Origin: Arthrobacter sp. CDRTa11 | Lineage (GTDB): Bacteria > Actinomycetota > Actinomycetes > Actinomycetales > Micrococcaceae | Assembly: GCF_026427775.1 (NCBI RefSeq) | Contig: NZ_CP044532.1 | Coordinates: 4,402,001-4,466,000 of the forward strand | Direction of reading: 5' to 3' | DNA: 64,000 nt | Part shown: positions 53,275 through 62,115 of the stretch, piece by piece | Position numbering within the stretch: the first letter of the stretch is position 1 | How the letters are laid out: each line of letters opens with the position of its first letter | Program-made: the position numbers and the translations under genes | Notes under the pieces: model-generated | Databases searched by the model: none | The model's input: only the letters and a program-made list of their open reading frames with translations | What the model was told of the DNA's origin: nothing

Positions 53275-53301
53275 GCTGTACTCCTTATTGTTCGATGCCC
53301 G

Positions 53302-53772
53302 CTACGCTTCGGTGCAGATCATCTGGATCTCTACTGGAGAGACGCGCGGCAGCCCGGCGACTCCGATCGCGGTGCGGGCGTGCCGCCCGTTCTCGCCCAA
53401 CACTTCGATGAGCAGTTCACTGGCAGCCTGGGCGACCCGGGACTGCAGGCCGAAGTCCGGCGTACTTGCCACGAAGACCAGCATCTGCACGATCCGGACC
53501 CGGTCCAGGTCCCCCACCGCCTGCACAGCGGCGGCGAGGCAGTTCAACGCCGCATGGCGCGCGAGCTCCTGGGCGGTTTCCAGGTCCACGTCCCGGCCGA
53601 CAATGCCCGTGCCCAGCAGCTCGCCGTCCTTGTAGGGTAGTTGGCCAGAGATGTGGATGCTGGAGTCCACCGCCCGGTGGTCCACGTAGTAGGGGTTATC
53701 CGCGAGGACGGGCAACTCCAGGCCGAGGGCCCGGAGCCGATCCGAAGCCGGGCCGACGTTAGTGATAGTCAT
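53302..53772 (-). CDS. RidA family (YjgF-like) enamine/imine deaminase
   Basis: A 156-residue protein. RidA family proteins hydrolyse reactive enamines and imines made by PLP or flavin enzymes. The essential arginine is visible in HARTAIGVAGLP and the strand PVEIQMICTEA closes the fold. It lies in an operon with two flavin amine oxidases and a PLP enzyme, all sources of imines, so a detoxifying or catalytic role is natural. The length and the N-terminal extension suit the YjgH-like subgroups. Confidence 0.88.
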   Translation of the reverse strand: MTITNVGPASDRLRALGLELPVLADNPYYVDHRAVDSSIHISGQLPYKDGELLGTGIVGRDVDLETAQELARHAALNCLAAAVQAVGDLDRVRIVQMLVFVASTPDFGLQSRVAQAASELLIEVLGENGRHARTAIGVAGLPRVSPVEIQMICTEA

Positions 53773-53828
53773 GTGTTTTCAAGTCTTTCTTGCGGGGCGG
53801 CAGGACGCCGCATGCCTAATGGGACGGG

Positions 53829-54962
53829 CTAGGTGGTGATGAACCTCTGCGGGCGAAGGAAGTCGAGATCCTCGAAGATTTCCTTGCCCAGGGCCTCGTG
53901 CGCGGCGATCTCCCCGTACCCGGTGGCCATTTTGAAGCCGCCGCCGGAGAATCCTGTGGCGCAGTAGATCCTGCTGTCCGCGTCCACACGGCCGAGTATC
54001 GGGTTGCGGTCGGTGGTAAAGAGGTCCGGGAACGCGTCCGACCGGACGATGTTCGGATACAGGCCCGGGAAGAACTCGCTCACCGTCTCGGTCGTCTCGG
54101 CGATTTCGGCCGGAGTGAGTTCCCTGGGAACTGCATTGGGGTTATCTGTCGGGGTTGGCCGGAAGTTCAACGTTGCCTTGACAGTGGCCCCGTCAACTGC
54201 AGGTGCACCGTACATGGAGTAGTCTCCGGAGAGCCGGACGAAGATGGGGAACCGATCCGGGGAGAAGAGCGCGGGATCTTTCGCGACGAACCACGTAAGG
54301 AAGACCCTGTTCGGCTGGGTGTGCGCCTGCAGAGACTCCGGCAGGAGCCGCCGGGACCATCCGCCGGAGCAAACGATCACGTTCTCGAACGTCCAGGACT
54401 TCTCGCCCGAGGTGATGAGGACGCCGTCGGCGGTTTCGGTGATGCTGTCGATGGGGGTGTTGGTGTGGACTGTTGCCCCGTTAGCCTGGGCCGCGGAAAT
54501 CGCCGCCGTGACGGCCCGGTCCGTTCGCAACGCGCCGCCGTTGGGATCGAACACGCCGATGTCGTCCGAACGCAGGTTGTGCTGCGGGTACCGTTCGGCC
54601 ATCTCAGCCCGGGAGAGAATCTCGTGGGCGGCACCGGTGGTCCGCGCCGAGTCGAGCAACTGAGGGATGTAGGAGCCGTTCTCGGTGCCGATGTAGATCC
54701 CGCCGCAGCGCAGGAGGATGTCCTGTCCGGTCTCCTCCTCAAGCTCAGCCCAGAGACGCTGGGAGCGCTGCAGGATCGGGTAAAAGGCCGGGTTGAGGTT
54801 GAGCATCCGGAACAGACGGGTGTCCCCTCCCACGGCACTGCGGCCGTGGGCAGGAACCTGCGCTTCGAAGCCGACTACCTCGTCGCTCAGGCGGGAGGCC
54901 TGCCACAGGGACATACTGCCAATGGTGCCGAGACCGATGACGGCCAGCTTTCCATCTGTCAT
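53829..54962 (-). CDS. FAD-dependent amino-acid oxidase 1 (DAO/SoxA family)
   Basis: A 377-residue flavoenzyme of the monomeric sarcosine oxidase/N-methyltryptophan oxidase group. The FAD fold starts at VIGLGTIGSMSLWQ (N-terminus), and FSGGGFKMATGYGEIA near the end is the FAD-binding tail. ATG 54962 is separated by 1 base from the ABC ATPase stop. In monomeric sarcosine oxidase a Cys in CMYT links covalently to FAD; here the matching region reads PDLFTTDR, so FAD is probably not covalent. It should oxidise an N-substituted amino acid. Confidence 0.85.
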   Translation of the reverse strand: MTDGKLAVIGLGTIGSMSLWQASRLSDEVVGFEAQVPAHGRSAVGGDTRLFRMLNLNPAFYPILQRSQRLWAELEEETGQDILLRCGGIYIGTENGSYIPQLLDSARTTGAAHEILSRAEMAERYPQHNLRSDDIGVFDPNGGALRTDRAVTAAISAAQANGATVHTNTPIDSITETADGVLITSGEKSWTFENVIVCSGGWSRRLLPESLQAHTQPNRVFLTWFVAKDPALFSPDRFPIFVRLSGDYSMYGAPAVDGATVKATLNFRPTPTDNPNAVPRELTPAEIAETTETVSEFFPGLYPNIVRSDAFPDLFTTDRNPILGRVDADSRIYCATGFSGGGFKMATGYGEIAAHEALGKEIFEDLDFLRPQRFITT

Positions 54963-54963
54963 T

Positions 54964-55731
54964 TCAAAGCACTTTCTCGAGGAAGGACTGGGTGCGGGGC
55001 TCTTGCGGGTTGCCGAGGACTTCGCGCGCGTCGCCGCGTTCGACGATGTAGCCGTCGTCCATGAAGACCAGCGTGTCGGCAACTTCGCGGGCAAAGCCCA
55101 TTTCGTGCGTGACCACCACCATGGTCATGCCCTTCTTCGCGAGGTCCTTCATAACGGCCAGGACTTCACCGACCTTTTCCGGGTCCAGGGCGGAGGTGGG
55201 CTCGTCGAAGAGCATGATCTCCGGGTCCATGGCCAGGGAGCGGGCGATCGCGACACGCTGCTGCTGCCCGCCGGAGAGCTGGGCCGGGTAGTAGTCCCCG
55301 AACCCGGCCAGGCCGACGCTGGCGAGGAGTTCGTGCGCCCGCTTGGCTGACTCTTTCTTATCAGCACGCTTGACCAGGACGGGGCCGGACATGATGTTTT
55401 CGTGCGCGGTCATGTTGGGGAAGAGGTTGAAGGACTGGAAGACCATGCCCACCCTGGTGCGCTGCTCAGCCAGCTTCTTAGTGCTGTGGGCGTGGTAGGC
55501 GCGCTCGGTTTCGTAGTAGCCGAAGTCTTCGCCGTTGACCTTCAGAACTCCCGAATCGACTGTTTCCAGGCCGTTGATGCAGCGCAGGACAGTGGACTTG
55601 CCCGAGCCGCTGGGGCCAATGATGCAGCAGATCTCGCCGCTGGCAATCTCCAGATCGATGTCTTTCAGGACTGTTTTGGCTCCGAAGGACTTGCGGATCT
55701 TCTGGGCAAGAATGGTGCCGTCGTTACTCAT
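54964..55731 (-). CDS. Amino-acid ABC transporter ATP-binding protein
   Basis: A 255-residue ATPase of the polar amino-acid uptake (GlnQ/HisP-like) type. Walker [10 protein letters not shown], signature [16 protein letters not shown] and Walker [15 protein letters not shown] are intact, as is the switch His in [10 protein letters not shown]. It overlaps the permease gene by 4 bases and forms a full importer with the lipoprotein at 56677. Confidence 0.93.
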   Translation of the reverse strand: MSNDGTILAQKIRKSFGAKTVLKDIDLEIASGEICCIIGPSGSGKSTVLRCINGLETVDSGVLKVNGEDFGYYETERAYHAHSTKKLAEQRTRVGMVFQSFNLFPNMTAHENIMSGPVLVKRADKKESAKRAHELLASVGLAGFGDYYPAQLSGGQQQRVAIARSLAMDPEIMLFDEPTSALDPEKVGEVLAVMKDLAKKGMTMVVVTHEMGFAREVADTLVFMDDGYIVERGDAREVLGNPQEPRTQSFLEKVL

Positions 55732-56663
55732 CGGAGGTTACCTTCTTCCGGTTCTGTCAGCACAACCTTTTTCGCCTTCCGGGGAAGCCGGGAAGTTGCA
55801 CGGGAGTATTTCTCTTCGAGCTTGGACTGCGGGTAGCTCAGCAGCAGGGTCATCACCAGGTACCAAAGGCTGGCGACCAGCAGCAGCGGGATGGTATCGA
55901 AGGTGCGGGCGTAGATCAGCTGGGCGCTTTGGAGCAGCTCGGCAACACCCAGCACACTGACCAGCGACGTTCCCTTGAACATGCCAATGACCTGGTTACC
56001 GGTGGCCGGGATGATCGAAGGCATCGCCTGCGGGATGATGACCTTGCGCATCCTCATGCCGGCGCTCATGCCCAGGGAATCGGCGGCCTCAATCTGACCC
56101 TTGCCGACCGAGGAGAACCCGCCGCGGATGATCTCGGCCATGTAGGCGCCCTCATTGAGGGTCAGGCCAACCAGGGCCGCGGTGATCGGGCCCATCAGGG
56201 CGTTCATGTCGATGGCGGTGCCGATGTCGGTGAACGGGATCCCGATGCTTAGGTTCGGGTAGAGGGCTGCGATGTTGAACCAGAAGATCAGCTGCACCAG
56301 CACGGGGGTGCCACGGAACAGGGTGATGTAGAGTCCGGCGGCCAGGGCGATCGGCTTCACCTTGGAGGACCGCATGATCGCCAGGGCCAGCCCCAGCAGC
56401 GTTCCCAAGGCCATGCTCGCGACTGTAAGGAAGATCGTGAGCATGAGTCCGCGCAGGATCGACTCTGCGAAGAAGTACTTCCCGACGATGCCCCACTTGA
56501 AGTTGGGGTTGGTCACGACGGAGCTGAGGATCCCGATGCCGACGAGGATGCTGACAATCCACCACGCGTACTCGGAGCGGGTCCGGAGCCGAAGCCGCGG
56601 CTTCAGGGCTGGATCGATGCTGCTCATGGTGGCTGTGCTTCTTTTGTTGATGAACGTTGTCAT
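55728..56663 (-). CDS. Amino-acid ABC transporter permease
   Basis: A 311-residue permease of the HisMQ type. Membrane segments start at [19 protein letters not shown]; the [24 protein letters not shown] block, the [16 protein letters not shown] motif and [31 protein letters not shown] loop are those of polar amino-acid importers. A single permease probably forms a homodimer with the ATPase encoded next. Confidence 0.92.
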   Translation of the reverse strand: MTTFINKRSTATMSSIDPALKPRLRLRTRSEYAWWIVSILVGIGILSSVVTNPNFKWGIVGKYFFAESILRGLMLTIFLTVASMALGTLLGLALAIMRSSKVKPIALAAGLYITLFRGTPVLVQLIFWFNIAALYPNLSIGIPFTDIGTAIDMNALMGPITAALVGLTLNEGAYMAEIIRGGFSSVGKGQIEAADSLGMSAGMRMRKVIIPQAMPSIIPATGNQVIGMFKGTSLVSVLGVAELLQSAQLIYARTFDTIPLLLVASLWYLVMTLLLSYPQSKLEEKYSRATSRLPRKAKKVVLTEPEEGNLR

Positions 56664-56676
56664 TCAGGCACCCCCG

Positions 56677-57600
56677 CTAGTTGAGTTTGGCGTCGGTGAT
56701 GGCCCCGAACTCGAGACCCCAGGTCTTGAGGGAATCCTTGTATTCCGGGGTGGCGAGGATGGACTGGACTGCTGCCTGGATAGCCGGTGTCAGCTCCGAG
56801 CCCTTCTTCAGGGCCACAGCGGTGATGCCGGTTCCACCGACGTTAAGCGGAGGGGTGAGCATCGTGAAGGAGTCGGGCTGCTTGGTCTGTGCCCACGCCA
56901 GCGCGGTGGTGTCGTAGAGGATGGCGTCGATCCGCTTGGAGTGCAGCTGGACCAGGGCCTCCTGGATGTTGGGCAGCGTCACGGGGTTGATGGCCGGCTG
57001 TCCCTTGGAGACACAGGTCATCTCGTTCAGGGCCGGGAGGCGCAACAGCTGACCGGTCGAGCCCTGCGTGACGGCGACGTTCTTCCCGCACAGGGTTTCA
57101 TTGGTGAGTTTCTGCGGGTTTCCGGCGTTCACTCCGATGGAGCTGCCCGCTTTGAAGTAGTCGATCATGTCCACGACTTTGAGCCGCTCGTCCGTCTTGG
57201 CCATGGTCGATACGGTGAAGTCGAAGCGGCCACCATCCAGGCCCGGGATGATCGTGTCGAACTTGGTGTCCACGAACTTCACCTTCACCCCGAGCTTCTT
57301 GGCGATGAGCCGGGTGATGTCCGGGTTGAGGCCGATCGGGGTCTGGTTGTCCTCGGCAAGGAAGACCGTCGGCGGGTAGTGCAGGTCCGCGGCGACCGTG
57401 AGCTCGCCTTTGTCCTTGTACGACTGCGGCAGGAGGCTCACAGCCTTCGGATCGGGCTGGATGCCCTCGGAGATGTCCCTCAGGCCCAGTTCGGTGGATG
57501 TGGCCGAAGGTTCGCCACTGGCAGCGCTGCCACAGGCGTTCAGGGTAAGGAGGAGGGCAAGTGCTGCCGCAACGGTATGGACCTTGTTTTGTGTCTTCAT
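56677..57600 (-). CDS. Amino-acid ABC transporter substrate-binding lipoprotein
   Basis: A 307-residue binding protein with lipobox LNACGS. The core GELTVAADLHYPPTVFLAED followed by GLNPDITRLIAKKLGVKVKF and DGGRFDFTVSTMAKTDERLK is the SBP_bac_3 (polar amino acid) fold. The ligand is presumably the amino-acid derivative broken down by the cluster. Two extra cysteines (ETLCGK, EMTCVS) could form a disulfide. Confidence 0.92.
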   Translation of the reverse strand: MKTQNKVHTVAAALALLLTLNACGSAASGEPSATSTELGLRDISEGIQPDPKAVSLLPQSYKDKGELTVAADLHYPPTVFLAEDNQTPIGLNPDITRLIAKKLGVKVKFVDTKFDTIIPGLDGGRFDFTVSTMAKTDERLKVVDMIDYFKAGSSIGVNAGNPQKLTNETLCGKNVAVTQGSTGQLLRLPALNEMTCVSKGQPAINPVTLPNIQEALVQLHSKRIDAILYDTTALAWAQTKQPDSFTMLTPPLNVGGTGITAVALKKGSELTPAIQAAVQSILATPEYKDSLKTWGLEFGAITDAKLN

Positions 57601-57655
57601 GATGCTTTCCTTAAATCATTTCGGTAGGGGATTATGTGGTTGCTGGGAAGCCAGT

Positions 57656-58819
57656 TCAGTGGTGTTGGTTCGTCGACGAGGTTGGCACTGCAAGGAACCG
57701 CTCGGGGCTCAGGAGCGGGATGGTGTTATGGCTGGAGCCGTTGAGGACGTAGTCCGCGGCAATTTCCCCGAGCGCCGGTGCGAGCTTGAACCCGTGTCCG
57801 GACAGCCCCGTGACGACGGTAAGGCGCTCCCCGCCACCGAGCGGCCCGACAATCCCGTGCCCATCAGGGGTGTAACCCTCCATGTAGGCAGCGACACGGA
57901 CCGGGTCCGGGTAGAGGGCCGGGAAGGATTGCGCGACGAGTTCCCTAAATGCCTGGACTTCGTCGATCGGAACCGTCCGGTCAAGGGCGTCGGGGTCAGG
58001 GACCGGCCGGTTCACGGTGCCGGACAGGCCAAGCTTCAGCCCGTTACCGTCCATCGCGGGCAGCCCGTAATACTCTTCAGGAGCCGTGCGGATGAAGCAC
58101 GGGAAGTTGGCCGGATCAAAGGCTCCGCGTTCCTTTGCGACGAACCATGCAGAGACCGCCTTGCGAACGTCAACTAGCCCCGCAAGTTCGGGGAGCAGCT
58201 TCGCGGCCCAGGGGCCGGTGGTAACCACGACGTGGTCATAACGCTCGCTGTGGCCGGCAGCGGTGACCCAGACGCCGTCGTCCTTGGCCTCGATCCCCTC
58301 CACGGGGGTGTAGGTGCGCAGTTGCGCGCCCAGCGACTGGGCCCGGGCGGCGGCTTGCAGGACGGCCAGCTCGGGGCGCAGGTAGCCGGCTTCGCGGTCA
58401 AGGACGACGACGTCGCCCTCATGGAAGGGGTGGTGCGGCCAGCGGTGGCGCGCCTCTTCGATCGGAATGACAGAGGCATCAACCCCGAACTTGTCAATGG
58501 AGTCACTGACGTTCCCCATCTGCGACGAGGAGTCCCCCAGCATGAGATTGCCGCGGAGGGCGAGCAGTTCGGTTCCTGTCTCGCCCTCGAGCTCACGCCA
58601 CAGTGATTTGGCGGTGCGGAGCAGCGGCACGTATTCCGGGTCTTCGAAGTACGCGGTACGGAAGATGCGGGATTCGCCCGCGTGGGCGCTCCGGTCGTGA
58701 GCGATTCCGAACTGCTCGTACCCGACGACCTCTGCGCCCCGCGCCGCGAGGCGCCAGGCGGACATGCTGCCGGCGGTGCCGAGGCCGATAACGGCGACGC
58801 GCTTCTTGGTGGTGCTCAT
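57656..58819 (-). CDS. FAD-dependent amino-acid oxidase 2 (DAO/SoxA family)
   Basis: A 387-residue paralogue of the oxidase at 53829. The FAD motif is VIGLGTAGSMSAWRLAARG; GLSGHGFKLAPALGEIAADYVL is the C-terminal FAD part. The region matching the covalent-FAD cysteine of monomeric sarcosine oxidase reads AAYMEGYTPDGH and lacks Cys. It starts within the stop codon of the M14 deacylase (ATGA overlap). Two different oxidases in one operon suggest two sequential or parallel oxidations. Confidence 0.87.
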   Translation of the reverse strand: MSTTKKRVAVIGLGTAGSMSAWRLAARGAEVVGYEQFGIAHDRSAHAGESRIFRTAYFEDPEYVPLLRTAKSLWRELEGETGTELLALRGNLMLGDSSSQMGNVSDSIDKFGVDASVIPIEEARHRWPHHPFHEGDVVVLDREAGYLRPELAVLQAAARAQSLGAQLRTYTPVEGIEAKDDGVWVTAAGHSERYDHVVVTTGPWAAKLLPELAGLVDVRKAVSAWFVAKERGAFDPANFPCFIRTAPEEYYGLPAMDGNGLKLGLSGTVNRPVPDPDALDRTVPIDEVQAFRELVAQSFPALYPDPVRVAAYMEGYTPDGHGIVGPLGGGERLTVVTGLSGHGFKLAPALGEIAADYVLNGSSHNTIPLLSPERFLAVPTSSTNQHH

Positions 58820-59775
58820 TCTGCGACCTCCCGGGTCAGAATTGTCAGGAGTCCATCCGCGGCGACCGCGGGGCTCGTGGTGATAAGCATGAGAATTCCG
58901 GCTTCCGGCGCCTTCACTTCGTGGATGACGTCACCGAACAGGTCACTGACCCGTCCGAGCACGTCGCCCTTTTCGGCACGTTTGCCAAGTTCGACGAGCG
59001 GTTCCCACCATCCGCCTACGGGGGTGTGGATCCAGTTCCACCCGTGGTCGTGCTCGATCTGGCGGGGCGCTTGCTCCACCTCATACGGGAGCATTCCCAA
59101 GGTCGCGGCCACATTCCGCAGGCCCCTCACATGGGTGGCGATCGCCTGGCGGTCCAGGATGCCGTTGCCGCCAGCTTCCGCGGTGATCGCGGGTACGCCG
59201 ACGTCGGCGGCAGAGGAACTCGTGGTTCCGGCGGTAACCCTTCCCGCGGCCGGCTGCTTGATCACGTGCTGGATTCCGTACGCCACAGCCATCTGCCGCG
59301 CAGCCTCACTGACGGGTGACTCGTCGTAGACGACAAGTGGTTCGATAGTTTCCGGCACGTCCCCGGAGTGCAGGTCGATGAGATAGTCGGCTCCACGGAT
59401 GAAGCGTTCGAAAACATGATGTGCAAGCACGTCGGAGTAAGTGCCCTTGGTGTCGCCTGGAAAGCACCTGTTGAGGTTCTTGCCATCGGCTGGAACGACG
59501 AAGGGCGTCCGGCTCGTGTAAGCCGGGAGGTTGACCACCGGAACTGCCGTGATGACCCCGCTGAGTTTGGCCGGGTTGACCTCCGCAACGAACTCCCGCA
59601 GGGCAGCCATACCCACGTATTCACAGCCGTGCACGCCCGCGAGCACCGTCAGTCGAGGCCCGGCTTCGCGGCCTCGGATCTCGATATAGGGCACCTCCAG
59701 GTCCCGATCAGGGAGCCCGGGAATCCGCAAGTAACTGCGAGTCACTGCTTCTTGCCCTGTCGGGTCTTCAATCAT
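58816..59775 (-). CDS. M14-type zinc deacylase (AstE/aspartoacylase/DoeB family)
   Basis: A 319-residue amidohydrolase. ATG 59775 has GAGGAG 5 bases upstream. Zinc ligands are His and Glu in GVHGCEYVG and a later His in LIDLHSGD; AEAGGNG carries the catalytic Glu. The family removes acyl groups from N-acylated amino acids, for example N-acetyl-diaminobutyrate or N-succinylglutamate. It is the first gene of the minus-strand operon and so may perform an early step: unmasking the imported compound. Confidence 0.87.
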   Translation of the reverse strand: MIEDPTGQEAVTRSYLRIPGLPDRDLEVPYIEIRGREAGPRLTVLAGVHGCEYVGMAALREFVAEVNPAKLSGVITAVPVVNLPAYTSRTPFVVPADGKNLNRCFPGDTKGTYSDVLAHHVFERFIRGADYLIDLHSGDVPETIEPLVVYDESPVSEAARQMAVAYGIQHVIKQPAAGRVTAGTTSSSAADVGVPAITAEAGGNGILDRQAIATHVRGLRNVAATLGMLPYEVEQAPRQIEHDHGWNWIHTPVGGWWEPLVELGKRAEKGDVLGRVSDLFGDVIHEVKAPEAGILMLITTSPAVAADGLLTILTREVAE

Positions 59776-59795
59776 GTGCACTCCTCGGATTGTCG

Positions 59796-59850
59796 GACAC
59801 TAGTGTCGGTCTGGACTGTACGATACTTCTGTCCGTCACTACTGTATGAT
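59796..59850. promoter_or_regulatory. Divergent control region with palindrome and direct repeats
   Basis: GACACTAGTGTC (59796-59807) is a perfect 12-bp palindrome. ACTGTAYGAT occurs at 59815-59824 and 59841-59850, 26 bp apart. Both features lie between the deacylase operon and the GntR gene and are the likely targets of that regulator and its promoters. Confidence 0.6.
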
Positions 59851-59923
59851 GTAACCTAATAGGACGTTGTGTCAAGACTCACTCCAAAGCGGGGTGGTTG
59901 CAGTGAGCCATTTAGGGAGTGCC

Positions 59924-60604
59924 ATGGAGAGCAGGACTTTCTCTGAGCCAGCGAGGACATCTCTCGCGAGAACGCTTGCGCCTCGGGTTGCGGAGCGGAC
60001 CACACTCGTGGATCAGGTAGCGCACACCATCAGGCGTGAGATCATCCTCGGAACCCTCGACCCTGGCCGGCATCTCGTCGAGAAGAGGCTGGCCGAAGAT
60101 CTGTCTGTCAGCCGTGGCACAGTTCGCGAAGCCTTGACGCGGCTTGCCTCAACAGGCCTGGTCGAGTCCTCGGCCGGCTCCGGCCACAGGGTCCGTTACT
60201 TCAGCGACGACGACATCGCTGAGATCGGGGAAGTCTTCGCAGCACTGGAGGGACGCGCGGCCCTGCACACGGCGTTTCCCCTGCCCGAAACCGTTGAGAA
60301 GGAGCTGAGGGCAATCGCGGAACGCATGCGTGGGCTGCGCCTGCCGGAAGACGTCGACGAGCAGATGAGGCTGGACCGCGAGTTCCACGGGATGCTGATG
60401 AGCCAGCAGCCCAAGGCCAAGCTGGTCGAAGCCTGGCAAACGCTGGAACCCCTCATCGCCGTCATGATGGTGCCGATCATGCGGCGCGGACTCGGCAGTG
60501 CTGCCAATCAGGCCGACAAGCATCTATTGCTGGTGGACGCCGCGATGACCGGTGAGCGCGAGATGCTGATCAAGGCTCTTGAACAGCACTATTACCAGGC
60601 GTAA
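59924..60604 (+). CDS. GntR-family regulator, FCD subfamily
   Basis: A 226-residue regulator. ATG 59924 follows AGGGAG (59914-59919). The winged helix reads VAHTIRREIILGTLDPGRHL, VEKRLAEDLSVSRGTVREALTRL; the C-terminal FCD helical bundle has the metal-binding Asp in LDREFHGMLM and His in DKHLLLVDA. It divides from the catabolic operon and probably responds to its substrate or an intermediate carboxylate. Confidence 0.9.
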   Translation: MESRTFSEPARTSLARTLAPRVAERTTLVDQVAHTIRREIILGTLDPGRHLVEKRLAEDLSVSRGTVREALTRLASTGLVESSAGSGHRVRYFSDDDIAEIGEVFAALEGRAALHTAFPLPETVEKELRAIAERMRGLRLPEDVDEQMRLDREFHGMLMSQQPKAKLVEAWQTLEPLIAVMMVPIMRRGLGSAANQADKHLLLVDAAMTGEREMLIKALEQHYYQA

Positions 60605-60619
60605 CAGCGGGATCGCTAC

Positions 60620-61504
60620 ATGGAACTCACCCTCAACAACGGCGTCACGATGCCGGCCCTCGGGCTGGGTGTTTTCCAGAGCCCGCCGGAGCAGACGACG
60701 GCTGCTGTCGAGGCCGCGCTGGCGGCTGGCTACCGGCATATCGACACCGCGGCCGCATACGACAATGAGCGCGACGTCGGCGAAGGAGTGCGCAGGTCCG
60801 GCCTCGATCGATCCGACGTGTTCATAGAGACGAAGGTCTGGGTCAGCGATTACGGCTACGAGCAGACCCTGCATGCCTGGGAGAAGGCGGCCGCCAAAAT
60901 TGGCGTCGACTATCTGGACATGCTCATCCTGCACCAGCCTGCACCCGATCGCTTCGAGAAGACCCTCGCATCCTACAAAGCACTTGAGACCCTGCTCGGC
61001 GACGGTCGTGTGCGGGCGATCGGCGTCAGCAACTTCATGCCTCATCACCTGGAAGAACTCCTCGCGAAGACCGACGTCGTCCCGGCCGTCAACCAGATCG
61101 AACTGCATCCCTTCTTTACACAGCCAGCGGTCCAGGCAGCGGACGCAGAAAACGGCATCCTCACCCAGGCATGGTCACCGATCGGTGGCATCACCTTCTA
61201 CCCTGGCTTCGGCGAGAACCGCACAAAGAACGTGATGGAGGATCCCGCGATCGTTGCCATAGCGCAATCTCACGGGAAGACCCCCGCTCAGATCATGCTG
61301 CGTTGGCATCTGCAACAGGGCCGCTCAGCCATCCCGAAGTCGACCAACCCGGCACGTATCGCGGAGAACTTCTACGTCTTCGACTTTGAACTCAGCGCGG
61401 ACGAACTTGCAAGCATCGATGCCCTCGACCAGGGAGTGCGTCATGGACCGGATCCGGACGTGGCGCGGTTGTCTAGTTTCGCCAGGGTGATCCCGGAGGC
61501 CTAA
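60620..61504 (+). CDS. Aldo-keto reductase
   Basis: A 294-residue NADPH-dependent AKR. The catalytic set is Asp and Tyr in HIDTAAAYDNE, Lys in IETKVW and His in LILHQP. The signature GVSNF and the cofactor site IPKSTNPARIAENF are present. It starts 15 bases after the GntR stop and is probably co-transcribed. It could reduce an aldehyde or keto intermediate of the divergent pathway, but its substrate is not known. Confidence 0.9.
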   Translation: MELTLNNGVTMPALGLGVFQSPPEQTTAAVEAALAAGYRHIDTAAAYDNERDVGEGVRRSGLDRSDVFIETKVWVSDYGYEQTLHAWEKAAAKIGVDYLDMLILHQPAPDRFEKTLASYKALETLLGDGRVRAIGVSNFMPHHLEELLAKTDVVPAVNQIELHPFFTQPAVQAADAENGILTQAWSPIGGITFYPGFGENRTKNVMEDPAIVAIAQSHGKTPAQIMLRWHLQQGRSAIPKSTNPARIAENFYVFDFELSADELASIDALDQGVRHGPDPDVARLSSFARVIPEA

Positions 61505-61600
61505 GACCGCCGAGATCTGTGAGGAGGACGGCTGGACGTAGCCCCAACAACGCTCGTTCTTTCGAAGCGCGGGCAATGAAGCGAGAAGGCGATGGTGCGG

Positions 61601-61867
61601 TCAGGCGTCCGCCCCGGCAGCGCCTTCCAAAGTGACGGGGTCAAAGATTGCGGTGGCGACGTCATCGCGGAGGTAGTACTGACGCCGTTCCAGCGGTTCC
61701 AGGCTGCCGCGGACGACGTAGTAGCCACGCCCTTCGCCGGGGCCGCCGGCAGCCCGGTCTATGGCATCGAGCATGTCTGGGTCAAGCAGCTGGCCCGGGC
61801 CCCGCTCCTGGAGAAGGGCGAGGTCTTCGGGCTGGAGGGAGCTAATAAGCCCTTGAATGTCAGTCAT
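61601..61867 (-). CDS. Hypothetical protein (88 residues)
   Basis: Not recognised. The ATG at 61867 has AAAGGATG upstream on the minus strand. The sequence is mostly polar and acidic with a central GRGYYVVRGSLEPLERRQYYLRDDVATAIFDP. The gene lies between the aldo-keto reductase and the PPK2 gene on the opposite strand. Confidence 0.5.
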   Translation of the reverse strand: MTDIQGLISSLQPEDLALLQERGPGQLLDPDMLDAIDRAAGGPGEGRGYYVVRGSLEPLERRQYYLRDDVATAIFDPVTLEGAAGADA

Positions 61868-62115
61868 ATGGTCCGCATCCTTTGCTGGCACCGCTGGAGT
61901 AAGGTGTGCTGCTTCCCCCGCGGGCGTGTCCGGGAGTGCCGCGACCGGTTGCGTCCAACCCCGATTGTATGGGTCAGCATTCCACCAAAACAGACCTTGT
62001 TTTCGGTCAGGACACGAGGTAGTGGCTCGGCCGTCTCCGTCACCAGCGGGTTCACATTCCGTCCCGTTGGCTCCCTGTTCATCAGGAGTTCACGGACGTT
62101 GAGTAAGTTCTGCCG

